Counted from the stretch's first letter, positions 1 through 7,298 are shown. The stretch is 16,325 nt of DNA from an uncultured Prevotella sp. (GCA_900540375.1 UQFS01000047.1:1-16325), one strand, 5' to 3'. Notes: generated by a model not told the origin, from the letters alone. Made by a program: numbers and translations.

Positions 1-32
1 CAGAGCTTTATATCAGATTATAACGTTAGTAG

Positions 33-598
33 TACGAAGGCATAGAAAACTCAGAGAACCATATTATCAACTTCTATTCCGCCCCTGTCAGGAACGAGGG
101 CATCAAGGCCGGAGTGCCCTATCTGATCAAGCCGGGAAAGAACTTCACCACTGACAATCCGTTCTTTGTCACCAACGTCACCATTTCCAAGGACGTGCAA
201 ACACAGAAGACGGCTGATGCGCAGGTCTACGGATACAATTTCTGTGGTCTGTTGCAGCCTACGGTTATCAAGGATGCGGTTTCTGCCTCACAGGTACCTG
301 TCTATATATCCGGTAACCATCTGTATAAGGACACCGGCACCACGCCGATGAAGGGCTTCCGTGCCTATTTCGAGTTCCCCTCCGTTTACCCTGATGGCAC
401 GCCTGCCGCCCCAGCCAAGAGCATGGCATTCAACATTGACGGTGGGATGACAACCGCCGTTGACAGGGTGGCGGTGGATCATATTGCCGGGAACGCAGAG
501 GTCTATAACCTGCAGGGGCAGCGCGTGGCATCGTCAGCGGACAATCTGCCCAAAGGAATATATATATCATTAATGGCAGGAAAGTGATGGTGAAATGA
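33..598 (+). pseudogene. 3' part of a Bacteroidales surface/secreted protein, frameshifted at its C-terminus
   Basis: The frame is open from 33 (a TAG lies at 30-32). It reads into a beta-rich region containing KAGVPYLIKPG and GYNFCGLL, then the C-terminal signature VYNLQGQRV, which is common at the ends of Prevotella surface proteins. As written the frame ends at 585-587 with KGIYISLMAGK. Removing one AT unit from the (AT)5 tract at 558-567 gives KGIYIINGRKVMVK and a TGA at 596-598, which is the family's expected ending. The gene therefore carries a 2-base insertion or a base-calling error. A start codon at 114 (GTG) is possible but falls inside the conserved PYLIKP region, so the true N-terminus is upstream or lost. 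The first 32 bases may hold a second frame disruption. The precise function is unknown; cell-surface or secreted location is inferred from the C-terminal pattern. Confidence 0.7.
558..567. repeat. (AT)5 dinucleotide tract causing the frameshift
   Basis: Five AT units sit inside the codons for KGIYI of the surface-protein tail. Four units would restore the conserved C-terminus and move the stop codon from 585-587 to 596-598. This could be a slippage site, a fixed mutation or a sequencing error. Confidence 0.75.
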
Positions 599-599
599 G

Positions 600-1040
600 A
601 AAGCAATTCCATACCGGGCAGGAGTTGCTCTCCCGGCTCTGTATCTATCTTGGTGCATTGCACTGCAAGCCGTAAATGCCAGTCGGAAAGGAAATCAGTG
701 AATTCAAATGAGGCAATGTCCATTTCCTGACCGTTTACCGTCGTGTGACGCCATTCCTTGCACTTTTCATACATCTGTCTGCGGTCCGCACAACTGCCAG
801 CACGGAGGTAGAACGTCTCTGCCCGCAGGATAAGTTCCTCGACAAGCTCCTTGATGAACGAGCCGCAATCAGCACGGAACATGCGGACGTACAGTCCGTG
901 AGTCTCGACATAGCTCATGGATACACACAGAACAGGGCAAGCATGATGTCGCTGTACTGATAGCCATAGTTCTCACAATGGACATTGAGACGGCTGTCTG
1001 CCAGTCTGCCCAGTCCGGTGCGCCAAGTTATTCCTTGGTG
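600..1040 (-). pseudogene. Remnant of an IS1380-type transposase
   Basis: Read on the minus strand, 1040-918 encodes a piece ending ENYGYQYSDIMLALFCVYP, which resembles the N-terminal region of Bacteroidetes IS1380 transposases. It stops at a TGA (915-917). In another frame, from 918 to about 620, the sequence continues with FRADCGSFIKELVEELILR, then AETFYLRAGSC and VNGQEMDIASFEF. These match the RNase H-like core pattern of that family (FRAD plus FYIRA). The segment that should join them, with the first catalytic Asp region, is missing, and so is the C-terminal half, so this is a dead internal-deletion derivative of about 440 bp. It begins right after the stop of the surface-protein gene. 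No terminal inverted repeats or target-site duplication could be identified. The family assignment rests on remembered motif patterns, not on an alignment. Confidence 0.65.
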
Positions 1041-1065
1041 TCACAGCGTTAAAACAACGTAAATG

Positions 1066-1094
1066 TCACGCTTGCGTGAGTCACGTTTGTGTGA
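1066..1094. promoter_or_regulatory. Two tandem 14-bp dyads, possible operator
   Basis: TCACGCTTGCGTGA (1066-1079) is followed after one base by TCACGTTTGTGTGA (1081-1094). The first is a 6-bp inverted repeat around TT. The second is the same sequence with two C-to-T changes. They end 7 bases before a TAnnTTTG element, where a regulator would be expected to bind. The regulator is unknown. Confidence 0.45.
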
Positions 1095-1101
1095 TATTGC
1101 G

Positions 1102-1109
1102 TATATTTG
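1102..1109 (+). promoter_or_regulatory. -7 promoter element (TATATTTG)
   Basis: This matches the Bacteroidetes -7 consensus TAnnTTTG. It lies 25 bases upstream of the ATG at 1135. No TTTG is found 19-21 bases upstream, so the -33 element is weak or absent, which would fit a regulated promoter using the dyads at 1066-1094. Confidence 0.55.
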
Positions 1110-1134
1110 CACGACAACCATAGAGCGCATCAAT

Positions 1135-2265
1135 ATGAAGAAGCCATTTGTTTACGGAGAACTGGCAACAAAAGACAACTTTATAGACCGACAGGAAGAC
1201 AGGAAGCGATTGAAAACATTCTTGGAGAATGGTATCAATATCATGCTGATATCCCCGCGCCGGTGGGGAAAGTCTTCGCTTGTCAAAGTTGCCATGGATG
1301 AATTGCGCAACGAAGACAAGAACATCCGCACTTGCTTCATCGACGCGTTCAAGATTCACAGTGCTTCAGATTTCTACAATGCCTTTGCCTCCGCTGTCAT
1401 CAGTGGTGTAGGAAATACTTTGGAGAAGGGAATAGAACTCGTCAAGAAGTATATCCCTTCGCTGACACCAAGCATTACATTGCAGAACGATCCTCTCAAC
1501 GCCGTGTCCCTTGACTTGAGGTTCAAGCCTTTGGAACGGAGCGCGGAAGATATTCTGAATCTACCCGAAACGTTGGCCAAAGCCCATGGTTTCCATGTCA
1601 TCGTCTGTATTGATGAGTTTCAGCAACTGGCCCTGCTCCCCGAATGGAAACAGATGGAAGGGTTCATGCGGTCCGTCTGGCAACAGCAGGAAGACGTGAC
1701 CTACTGCCTCTACGGCAGCAAACGGCACATGATGGTGGACATCTTCAACAATGCCAACAATCCTTTCTACCGCTTTGGGCAAGTGTTCTATCTGAAGAAG
1801 ATAGCGAGAGAATATTGGACACCTTATATCATCAAGACGTTTGCGGAAACAGGAAAGAGTATCTCTGAGGAGTTTGCCAATAGAATCTGCGACATCACCG
1901 AGTGTCACAGCTGGTATGTCCAGCAATTGAGCTTCTTTATATGGAGTGGAACCCAGACGGCAGTGACGGAAGAGATATTTCAAGAGCAGACTATCCTGCT
2001 TGTCGACACCAACGCCCCTGTCTTTGAGGCTGACGTTGATGGCCTCTCCCTGTCTCAGGTCAACATGCTGATTGCCATTGCCAACGGAGAAAACCATTTC
2101 AGTGCACAGGATGTCAATCAAAGGTATTCCCTTGGCGCACCGCAGACCGTCAGCAGGAATAAGCAGACGCTGATCAAGAAGGACATTATAGAGAAAGACG
2201 GGGACATCTACACCTTCGTTGACCCCATCTTCAAGTTCTGGTTCAAGAAAAATCATCATGTTTAA
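1135..2265 (+). CDS. Stand-alone AAA ATPase (archaeal ATPase/ATPase_2-like)
   Basis: A 376-aa P-loop ATPase. The open frame reaches back to 1063, but the ATG at 1135 is preferred: it follows a TAnnTTTG element at 1102-1109, and the N-terminus MKKPFVYGE is typical of the family. Residues 40-48 form the P-loop (SPRRWGKSS) and residues 155-161 the Walker B strand (VIVCIDE, with D160 and E161). The SPRRWGKSS form is characteristic of the STAND-like ATPase_2 group. The C-terminal part (about 300-370) looks like a winged helix (SAQDVNQRYSL...TVSRNKQTLIKKDII), suggesting DNA binding. There is no DUF4143-type nuclease-like tail, unlike the two ATPases further right. Such proteins are abundant in Prevotella and their role is unsettled. 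It sits alone between an IS remnant and a tRNA operon and is probably accessory. Family confidence is high, function unknown. Confidence 0.88.
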   Translation: MKKPFVYGELATKDNFIDRQEDRKRLKTFLENGINIMLISPRRWGKSSLVKVAMDELRNEDKNIRTCFIDAFKIHSASDFYNAFASAVISGVGNTLEKGIELVKKYIPSLTPSITLQNDPLNAVSLDLRFKPLERSAEDILNLPETLAKAHGFHVIVCIDEFQQLALLPEWKQMEGFMRSVWQQQEDVTYCLYGSKRHMMVDIFNNANNPFYRFGQVFYLKKIAREYWTPYIIKTFAETGKSISEEFANRICDITECHSWYVQQLSFFIWSGTQTAVTEEIFQEQTILLVDTNAPVFEADVDGLSLSQVNMLIAIANGENHFSAQDVNQRYSLGAPQTVSRNKQTLIKKDIIEKDGDIYTFVDPIFKFWFKKNHHV

Positions 2266-2315
2266 TTATAAAATCGGCCACCCTTATCTCTTATTTATTA
2301 AAATGTGTAAAACGC

Positions 2316-2346
2316 TTGGCGGTTCAAAGAAATAGTCTTACCTTTG
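2316..2346 (+). promoter_or_regulatory. Promoter of the tRNA-Gly/tRNA-Leu unit
   Basis: TTG at 2316-2318, then 20 bases, then TACCTTTG at 2339-2346, matches the Bacteroidetes -33/-7 arrangement. The predicted transcript start falls a few bases before the tRNA-Gly 5' end at 2357. Confidence 0.75.
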
Positions 2347-2356
2347 CAAACATAAC

Positions 2357-2429
2357 GCGGCAATAGCTCAGTTGGTAGAGCGCGACCTTGCCAAGGTCGA
2401 GGTCGCGGGTCCGAGTCCCGTTTGCCGCT
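2357..2429 (+). tRNA. tRNA-Gly (anticodon GCC)
   Basis: The 73 bases fold as a standard cloverleaf. The acceptor stem pairs GCGGCAA (2357-2363) with TTGCCGC (2422-2428), with T2429 as discriminator. The anticodon stem CGACC/GGTCG (2383-2387, 2395-2399) holds the loop TTGCCAA with GCC at 2390-2392. The T arm has GCGGG, then the loop TCCGAGT, then CCCGT. The 3' CCA is not encoded (C2430 begins CTTTTTTT). It reads glycine codons GGC and GGU. It is the first gene of a unit with tRNA-Leu, 20 bases downstream. Confidence 0.95.
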
Positions 2430-2449
2430 CTTTTTTTATTCATACCGTC

Positions 2450-2535
2450 GCCGCAATGGTGGAATTGGTAGACACGAGGGACTTAAAATCCCTTGGCCAG
2501 AAATGGTCGTGCGGGTTCGAGTCCCGCTCGCGGCA
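2450..2535 (+). tRNA. tRNA-Leu (anticodon TAA)
   Basis: An 86-base class II tRNA with a long variable arm. The acceptor GCCGCAA (2450-2456) pairs with TCGCGGC (2528-2534), with one A-C mismatch at the sixth pair; A2535 is the discriminator. The anticodon stem AGGGA/TCCCT encloses CTTAAAA, with TAA at 2484-2486, reading UUA. The variable arm is TTGGCCAGAAATGGTCGT. CCA is not encoded. The next gene's ATG is only 19 bases beyond the 3' end. Confidence 0.95.
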
Positions 2536-2554
2536 CGTTAATCATTTATATATT

Positions 2555-4234
2555 ATGCGCAACCATTTCGTTCTAACCTTATCAGTTTGTTCTATATTGG
2601 CTCTGTCGTCATGCTCTTCCAAATTGGGAAAACTCTCTGCCGATAACTTTACGGTAGATCCCAACCCGTTGGAGGCTTTAGGCGGCCAAGTTCCTGCTAC
2701 CATCAATGGTAACTTCCCCGTGAAATATATGAAGCCGAAGGCTGTGGTGACGGTGATCCCTGAGCTGCGCTATGGCAATGGTCAGGTTGCTCAAGGCAAA
2801 GGAGCTACTTTTCAGGGCGAGAAAGTCATGGGCAATGACCAGACCATCTCCTACAAGATGGGCGGCCACTACACGATGAAGACCGCTTTTGATTATGTTC
2901 CTGATATGCAGAAGAGCGAGATGTATCTCACCTTCGACGCCCGTGTCGGCAAGAAGAAGGTCTACGTACCGGCCGTGAAAGTCGCCAATGGCGTGCTGGC
3001 TACAGCAGAACTCTATAAGCAGACACTGATGAACGCCGGCGGATGCATCGCACCTGATTCCTTCGAGCGCGTGAAGGCACAGAAGTATGAGGCCAACATC
3101 AAGTTCCTCATCAACCAGGCCAATCTCCGCAAGAGTGAGCTGAAGAACAACTCGGTCAAGGAGTTCCTCGCCATGCTGAAGAGAATCAATGCCGACCGCG
3201 AGGGCATGAACCTGAAGAATGTGGAGGTGCAGGCTTATGCCTCTCCTGATGGAGGCTATTCCTTCAACGACAAGCTGGCCAACAAGCGTCAGAACACTAC
3301 TGAGGGGTATGTCAAGGAGCAGGTCAAGGCTGCCAAACTCAATGCCAAGGATATCGATGCTCACTATACGGCACAGGACTGGGACGGCTTCAAGCGTCTC
3401 GTCAAAGCCAGCAACATCCAGGACAAGGACGTGATCCTGCGCGTCTTGGAGATGTACAAGGATCCCGAGGAGCGTGAGCGCCAGATCCGCAACATGAGCG
3501 AAGGCTTCCGCGAACTCGCCGACGGCATTTTGCCGGAGCTGCGCCGTAGCCGTATGATCATCAACTATGAGACTGTGGGAAGAAGCGACGACCAGATCAA
3601 GCAGCAGTACGCTGCCGACCCAGCCCGTCTGACTCCTGATGAGTTGCTCTATGCCGCTACACTGGAGAGCGATCCTGCCAAGAAGGAAGCTATCTATAAG
3701 AAGACAGCAGAACTGTATGACAAGGACTATCGCGCCTTCAACAACATGGCTGTCATGGCCTTCAACAAGGGTGACGAGTCCACGGCCAAACAGTATATCG
3801 AGCAGGCTAAGTCCAAGCGTGCTGACGCTCCTGAGGCCAATGCCAATCTCGCACTTATTGACATGAAGCATGGTGACCTCAATGCCGCTACCAATCACTT
3901 GGCTGACGCTATCGACGCCAACGGCTTCTATGAGGTGCTGGGCAATCTGAACATTGCCAAAGGTAACTATGCTACTGCCGTACAGAACTTCGGTAACAGC
4001 TATTCCAACAGTGCCGCTTTGGCGCAGCTGCTCAACAAGGACTATGCCGCCGCTGTCGCTACGCTGAAAAACGTGAAGAACGCTGACGCCATGACAGACT
4101 ATCTGATGGCGCTCGTGCTCAACCGTCAGGGCAACACAGCCACTGCCAAGGACTACCTGCAGCGTGCCTGCAAAAAAGACGCTAAGCTCGCAGCCTATGC
4201 AGCCAACGACTTGGAGCTGGCCAACTTGAAGTAG
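2555..4234 (+). CDS. Lipoprotein with OmpA-like and TPR domains
   Basis: A 559-aa predicted envelope lipoprotein. The open frame extends back through the tRNA genes to 2372, but the ATG at 2555 begins a clear lipoprotein signal peptide (MRNHFVLTLSVCSILALSSC, lipid-attachment Cys20). Residues about 25-150 are beta-rich. Around 215-290 lies an OmpA/MotB-like peptidoglycan-binding pattern (VEVQAYASPDGGYSFNDKLA, then KRQNTTEGYVKEQV). From about 378 to the end are TPR-like helical repeats (AIYKKTAELYDKDYRAFNNMAVMAFNKG and similar units). Codon use is strongly biased (GCC, AAG, CTG), suggesting good expression. A likely role is an outer-membrane lipoprotein tethered to peptidoglycan; this is inferred from the domains. 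It has no obvious promoter of its own and lies 19 bases after tRNA-Leu, so it may share the tRNA transcript. A strong terminator follows at 4263-4303. Confidence 0.85.
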   Translation: MRNHFVLTLSVCSILALSSCSSKLGKLSADNFTVDPNPLEALGGQVPATINGNFPVKYMKPKAVVTVIPELRYGNGQVAQGKGATFQGEKVMGNDQTISYKMGGHYTMKTAFDYVPDMQKSEMYLTFDARVGKKKVYVPAVKVANGVLATAELYKQTLMNAGGCIAPDSFERVKAQKYEANIKFLINQANLRKSELKNNSVKEFLAMLKRINADREGMNLKNVEVQAYASPDGGYSFNDKLANKRQNTTEGYVKEQVKAAKLNAKDIDAHYTAQDWDGFKRLVKASNIQDKDVILRVLEMYKDPEERERQIRNMSEGFRELADGILPELRRSRMIINYETVGRSDDQIKQQYAADPARLTPDELLYAATLESDPAKKEAIYKKTAELYDKDYRAFNNMAVMAFNKGDESTAKQYIEQAKSKRADAPEANANLALIDMKHGDLNAATNHLADAIDANGFYEVLGNLNIAKGNYATAVQNFGNSYSNSAALAQLLNKDYAAAVATLKNVKNADAMTDYLMALVLNRQGNTATAKDYLQRACKKDAKLAAYAANDLELANLK

Positions 4235-4262
4235 TCATTTCAATATTCATTAATTATCTGAT

Positions 4263-4303
4263 AAGCCTTCGACCTCAGTATGGGGCGGAGGCTTTATTTT
4301 TTA
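4263..4303 (+). terminator. Rho-independent terminator abutting the next start codon
   Basis: AAGCCTTCG (4263-4271) pairs with CGGAGGCTT (4286-4294) over 9 bp. An inner CCTC/GGGG pairing closes the loop. TATTTTTT follows. The run ends 7 bases before the ATG at 4310 of the next gene. Confidence 0.8.
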
Positions 4304-4309
4304 ATCATT

Positions 4310-5344
4310 ATGCAGTTTCATAATCGTTATAGCCGTTATGTAGCCGGATGTTTCTCTGGACTTCTGCTCATGCTGACCCTGCTGATTTCTTCCTGCGGTG
4401 TCGATGGCAGTCACTTTGAGATAGAGGGGCATCTGTTGAACATCAATCAGAGTGACTTCTATGTCTATGCCGAAAACGGGTCCATCGACGGGCTCGACAC
4501 CATACATGTCGAGGGCGGGCGCTTCGCCTACGAGGTTCCCTGCAAGCATCCCACCATTCTCTATCTGGTCTTTCCCAATTATTCTGTCGTGCCGATCTTT
4601 GCTCAGCCGGGCAAGAGTGTCAGCATCAAGGGAGACGCCTCTCACCTGAAGGAGATTGAGGTCAAAGGCACCGACGACAATGAACTCTATACCAAGTTCC
4701 GTGAGCAAGTGTCCAAAGCCTCGCCACCCGAGGCTAAGCGTGCGGCTGAAGTCTTCATCGGCGACCACCCCAAGTCTGTTGTCGGACTGTGGCTGATCAA
4801 GAAGTATTTCATCTCTGACGCGCAACCTGACTATCAGGCTGCCTTGCGGCTGACTCAAAAGATGCAGTCCAAACAGACTGATCAGGCTGATCTGTCGCAT
4901 ATGATCCGTCAGCTGAGCTCCATGTCGCATGTAGGCGTTGGTTCTGTATTGCCGACCTTCTCCACCTACGACACCAAGGGACGCCTGGTTTCTTCTTCAG
5001 ATCTCTCTTCCGGTTTTGCCGTCATCTGCACGTGGGCATCATGGAGTTACGACAGCATGGACATGCTGCGCACATTGAAACAGTTGCAGCGTCAGTCAGG
5101 CGGCCGGCTCAAAGTGGTGTCACTCTCTGTCGATGCGAGCCGTAGCGACTGCGACGGCGCCTTACGTGTCGACAGCATCTTGTGGCCCAATGTCTGCGAT
5201 GGCAAGATGTTCGACAGCCAACCCTTGCAGCAATTAGGCATGATGGGAGTTCCTGACAACATCATTGTGAAAAACAACCGTATTGTCGCCCGCAATCTCA
5301 TGGGCACGCAGCTCCATGACAAAATCATGGAATTGCTGAAATAG
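4310..5344 (+). CDS. DUF4369/thioredoxin-fold lipoprotein lacking the CxxC
   Basis: A 344-aa predicted lipoprotein. An in-frame ATG exists at 4280, but it lies inside the terminator hairpin; ATG 4310 gives a proper signal peptide ending LTLLISSC (Cys29). Residues about 32-130 match the DUF4369 pattern (HFEIEGHLLN...YLVFPNYSVVPIF). Residues about 215-344 are a thioredoxin/AhpC-TSA-like domain (VLPTFSTYDTKGRLVS, TWASW, then MGVPDNIIVKNNRIV with the cis-Pro region). The redox motif normally written WASWCxxC is here W242-A-S-W245-S-Y-D-S249, so both active-site cysteines are serines. It therefore should not act as a disulfide reductase. It may be a structural or binding relative of the Bacteroidetes TlpA-type lipoproteins. 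It is followed after 79 bases by comM without a visible terminator. Confidence 0.82.
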   Translation: MQFHNRYSRYVAGCFSGLLLMLTLLISSCGVDGSHFEIEGHLLNINQSDFYVYAENGSIDGLDTIHVEGGRFAYEVPCKHPTILYLVFPNYSVVPIFAQPGKSVSIKGDASHLKEIEVKGTDDNELYTKFREQVSKASPPEAKRAAEVFIGDHPKSVVGLWLIKKYFISDAQPDYQAALRLTQKMQSKQTDQADLSHMIRQLSSMSHVGVGSVLPTFSTYDTKGRLVSSSDLSSGFAVICTWASWSYDSMDMLRTLKQLQRQSGGRLKVVSLSVDASRSDCDGALRVDSILWPNVCDGKMFDSQPLQQLGMMGVPDNIIVKNNRIVARNLMGTQLHDKIMELLK

Positions 5345-5409
5345 AGACAGCGACAGCATATGGCTGGTTGACAAAAATGACTGTTTAACTGAAACAGAGG
5401 TAGAAAAAG

Positions 5410-5414
5410 AGGAG
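5410..5414 (+). promoter_or_regulatory. Shine-Dalgarno-like AGGAG before comM
   Basis: AGGAG ends 9 bases upstream of the ATG at 5424. This supports that start codon, although strong Shine-Dalgarno sequences are uncommon in Bacteroidetes. Confidence 0.5.
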
Positions 5415-5423
5415 AACAGAACG

Positions 5424-6971
5424 ATGTTGGTAAAGACATATAGTGCTGCTGTCAACGGTTTGGAAGTAACGACAGTGACCATTGAGGTGAGTCTGACGCG
5501 CGGCGTGATGTATCATCTTACGGGGCTTGGCGACGAGGCTGTGCGCGAGGGACGTGACCGCATTGCGGCCGCCATGCAGAACAATGGCTATAAGTTTCCG
5601 CGTGCCGACCTGACCGTGAACCTCGCTCCTGCTGACCTGCGCAAGGAGGGTAGCAGCTTCGACCTGCCGTTGGCCATCGCCATCCTCACAGCTTCGGGAC
5701 AGATGGACGCACCAGAGCTCGACCGGTATATGATGGTCGGCGAGCTCAGCCTTGATGGTAAGCTGCAACCGGTGAAGGGTGTTCTGCCCATCGCCATCAA
5801 GGCGCGATCTGAACATTTCAAAGGACTGATCGTCCCGAAACAAAACGTCCATGAGGCTGCCATCGTCAACAAACTCGAGGTCTATGGGCTGGAGACCATG
5901 ACCGATGTCGTGGCTTTTCTCACTGGTGTCAAGCAGTTTGAGCCTACGGCGGTGGACACCCGAAAGATCTTCTATGAACAGCAATACAACTTCGACCTCG
6001 ACTATGCCGACGTGCGTGGTCAGGAGAGCGTGAAGCGTGCTTTGGAGGTGGCTGCCGCCGGTGGTCACAACCTCATCATGATCGGACCGCCGGGATCGGG
6101 CAAGAGCATGATGGCGAAGCGGCTGCCGTCTATCCTGCCGCCGCTGACGCTCTCGGAGAGCCTGGAGACCACACAGATACATTCTGTCGCCGGCACGCTG
6201 GGCAAGAGCTCGTCGCTCATCTCGCAACGGCCGTTCCGTGCTCCTCACCACACGATCTCGGAGGTGGCGTTGGTCGGCGGTGGCATGAACCCGATGCCGG
6301 GCGAGATCAGTCTGGCGCACAATGGTGTGCTCTTCTGTGACGAGTTGCCGGAGTTCAACAAACATACGCTGGAAGTGCTGCGTCAGCCGCTTGAGGACCG
6401 CGTCATCACCATCAGCCGTGCCAAGTACACGGTCACCTATCCGTGCAGCTTCATGTTTGTGGCGTCGATGAACCCTTGTCCTTGTGGCTACTATGGCGAT
6501 CCGACGCATCACTGTGTGTGCACGCCGGGACAGATACAGAAATACCTCAATAAGATCAGCGGGCCACTGATGGACCGTATCGACATTCAGTGCGAGATCA
6601 CGCCGGTGCCTTTCAAGGACATCTCCAAGGGAGAGCCCGGTGAGCCGTCGGCAAAGATTCGGGAACGGGTGATCAAGGCGCGTGCCATACAGACGGAACG
6701 CTTCCGCGAGTACCCGACGATCCATTGCAATGCTCAGATGACGGAGCGGCTCATCCACCGCTTCTCCGAACCTGACGCGGCCGGCATAGAGTTGCTACGT
6801 ACGGCCATGGAGCGTCTCTCACTCTCTGCCCGCGCCTATTCCCGAATCCTGAAGGTAGCCCGCACGATCGCCGACCTTGCGAACAGCGACAGCATACTGC
6901 CCGACCACATCGCTGAGGCCATCGGCTACCGTCAGCTCGACCGGGGCGACTGGGCGGAAAGAGGAATGTAA
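5424..6971 (+). CDS. comM: ComM/YifB family Mg-chelatase-like AAA+ protein
   Basis: A 515-aa full-length member of the YifB/ComM family (usual length about 500-515). Residues 1-180 form the Lon-protease-like N-terminal domain (ChlI type; GLGDEAVREGRDRI, VNLAPADLRKEGSSFDLPLA). The central Mg-chelatase AAA+ domain has Walker A GPPGSGKS at 221-228, Walker B VLFCDE at 302-307, the PFRAPHHTIS motif, and the ASMNPCPCGYYG sensor region with its cysteine cluster. The C-terminal domain is the Mg_chelatase_C helical bundle (LSARAYSRILKVARTIADL). In naturally competent bacteria ComM is a hexameric helicase that promotes branch migration during integration of incoming DNA. Whether this organism is competent cannot be told from the window. 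The downstream gap contains a 17-bp stem-loop at 7004-7044. Confidence 0.96.
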   Translation: MLVKTYSAAVNGLEVTTVTIEVSLTRGVMYHLTGLGDEAVREGRDRIAAAMQNNGYKFPRADLTVNLAPADLRKEGSSFDLPLAIAILTASGQMDAPELDRYMMVGELSLDGKLQPVKGVLPIAIKARSEHFKGLIVPKQNVHEAAIVNKLEVYGLETMTDVVAFLTGVKQFEPTAVDTRKIFYEQQYNFDLDYADVRGQESVKRALEVAAAGGHNLIMIGPPGSGKSMMAKRLPSILPPLTLSESLETTQIHSVAGTLGKSSSLISQRPFRAPHHTISEVALVGGGMNPMPGEISLAHNGVLFCDELPEFNKHTLEVLRQPLEDRVITISRAKYTVTYPCSFMFVASMNPCPCGYYGDPTHHCVCTPGQIQKYLNKISGPLMDRIDIQCEITPVPFKDISKGEPGEPSAKIRERVIKARAIQTERFREYPTIHCNAQMTERLIHRFSEPDAAGIELLRTAMERLSLSARAYSRILKVARTIADLANSDSILPDHIAEAIGYRQLDRGDWAERGM

Positions 6972-7003
6972 GACAGAAAGTCGATATAGTCTTCATACAA
7001 AAG

Positions 7004-7044
7004 CCCTGCATATTTTAGACACACAGCGTCTAAAATATGTGGGG
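7004..7044. terminator. Strong stem-loop downstream of comM
   Basis: A 17-bp stem (7004-7020 with 7028-7044, including G-T pairs, core ATATTTTAGAC/GTCTAAAATAT) encloses the 7-base loop ACACAGC. On the plus strand the following sequence is T-poor (TTGTTGATAAAA). On the minus strand it is followed by CTTTTTG. It is probably the comM terminator or a bidirectional one. Confidence 0.6.
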
Positions 7045-7236
7045 TTGTTGATAAAACTGACAAAAAACCGGCCAAATTCAGGCGATTTTCTGAACGAAGG
7101 TGTATGTTGCCCTCAATTTCGCGAATTTTGCGAGACTTTCTGTAAATTATTGATAATCAGTGTGTTATGTTTAAAACATCTTAGTGATGCCAGTCAAATA
7201 CGTTGATAAGGAGTCTAAAAGTACCGTTTTCTCCCA

Positions 7237-7254
7237 AAATTCTCTAGAGAATTT
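7237..7254. repeat. 18-bp perfect palindrome
   Basis: AAATTCTCTAGAGAATTT is identical to its reverse complement with no spacer. It lies 3 bases before the 19-bp stem-loop at 7258-7298. It could be a dimeric protein-binding site or part of a palindromic element. Confidence 0.6.
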
Positions 7255-7257
7255 ATG

Positions 7258-7298
7258 ATCAAAGTGCCTTTCTGACCTTGTCAGAAAGGCACTTTGAT
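7258..7298. repeat. 19-bp perfect inverted repeat with 3-base loop
   Basis: ATCAAAGTGCCTTTCTGAC (7258-7276) pairs perfectly with its complement at 7280-7298 around CTT. No T-run follows on either strand, so it is not an ordinary terminator. A related copy, ATCAAAGTACGTTTCTGAC, with 17 of 19 bases identical, occurs at 7346-7364. Confidence 0.75.

Noticed and set aside
430..600. C-terminal part of the minus-strand frame that begins at 918
   Set aside because: Below about 600 it is only the antisense of the surface-protein gene; the transposase-like part ends near 620.
2372..2554. N-terminal extension of the lipoprotein frame through the tRNA genes
   Set aside because: It translates tRNA-Gly and tRNA-Leu; the signal peptide begins at the ATG at 2555.
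2678..3898. 406-codon open frame on the minus strand
   Set aside because: It is the antisense of the lipoprotein gene, arising from that gene's strong codon bias; no start context or protein family pattern.
5385..6758. 457-codon open frame on the minus strand
   Set aside because: It lies opposite comM and its translation is Arg/His-rich without domains, a shadow of the G+C-rich coding strand.
6877..7206. 109-codon plus-strand frame after comM
   Set aside because: Its first part overlaps comM out of frame and the rest runs through a stem-loop; no plausible start or family.
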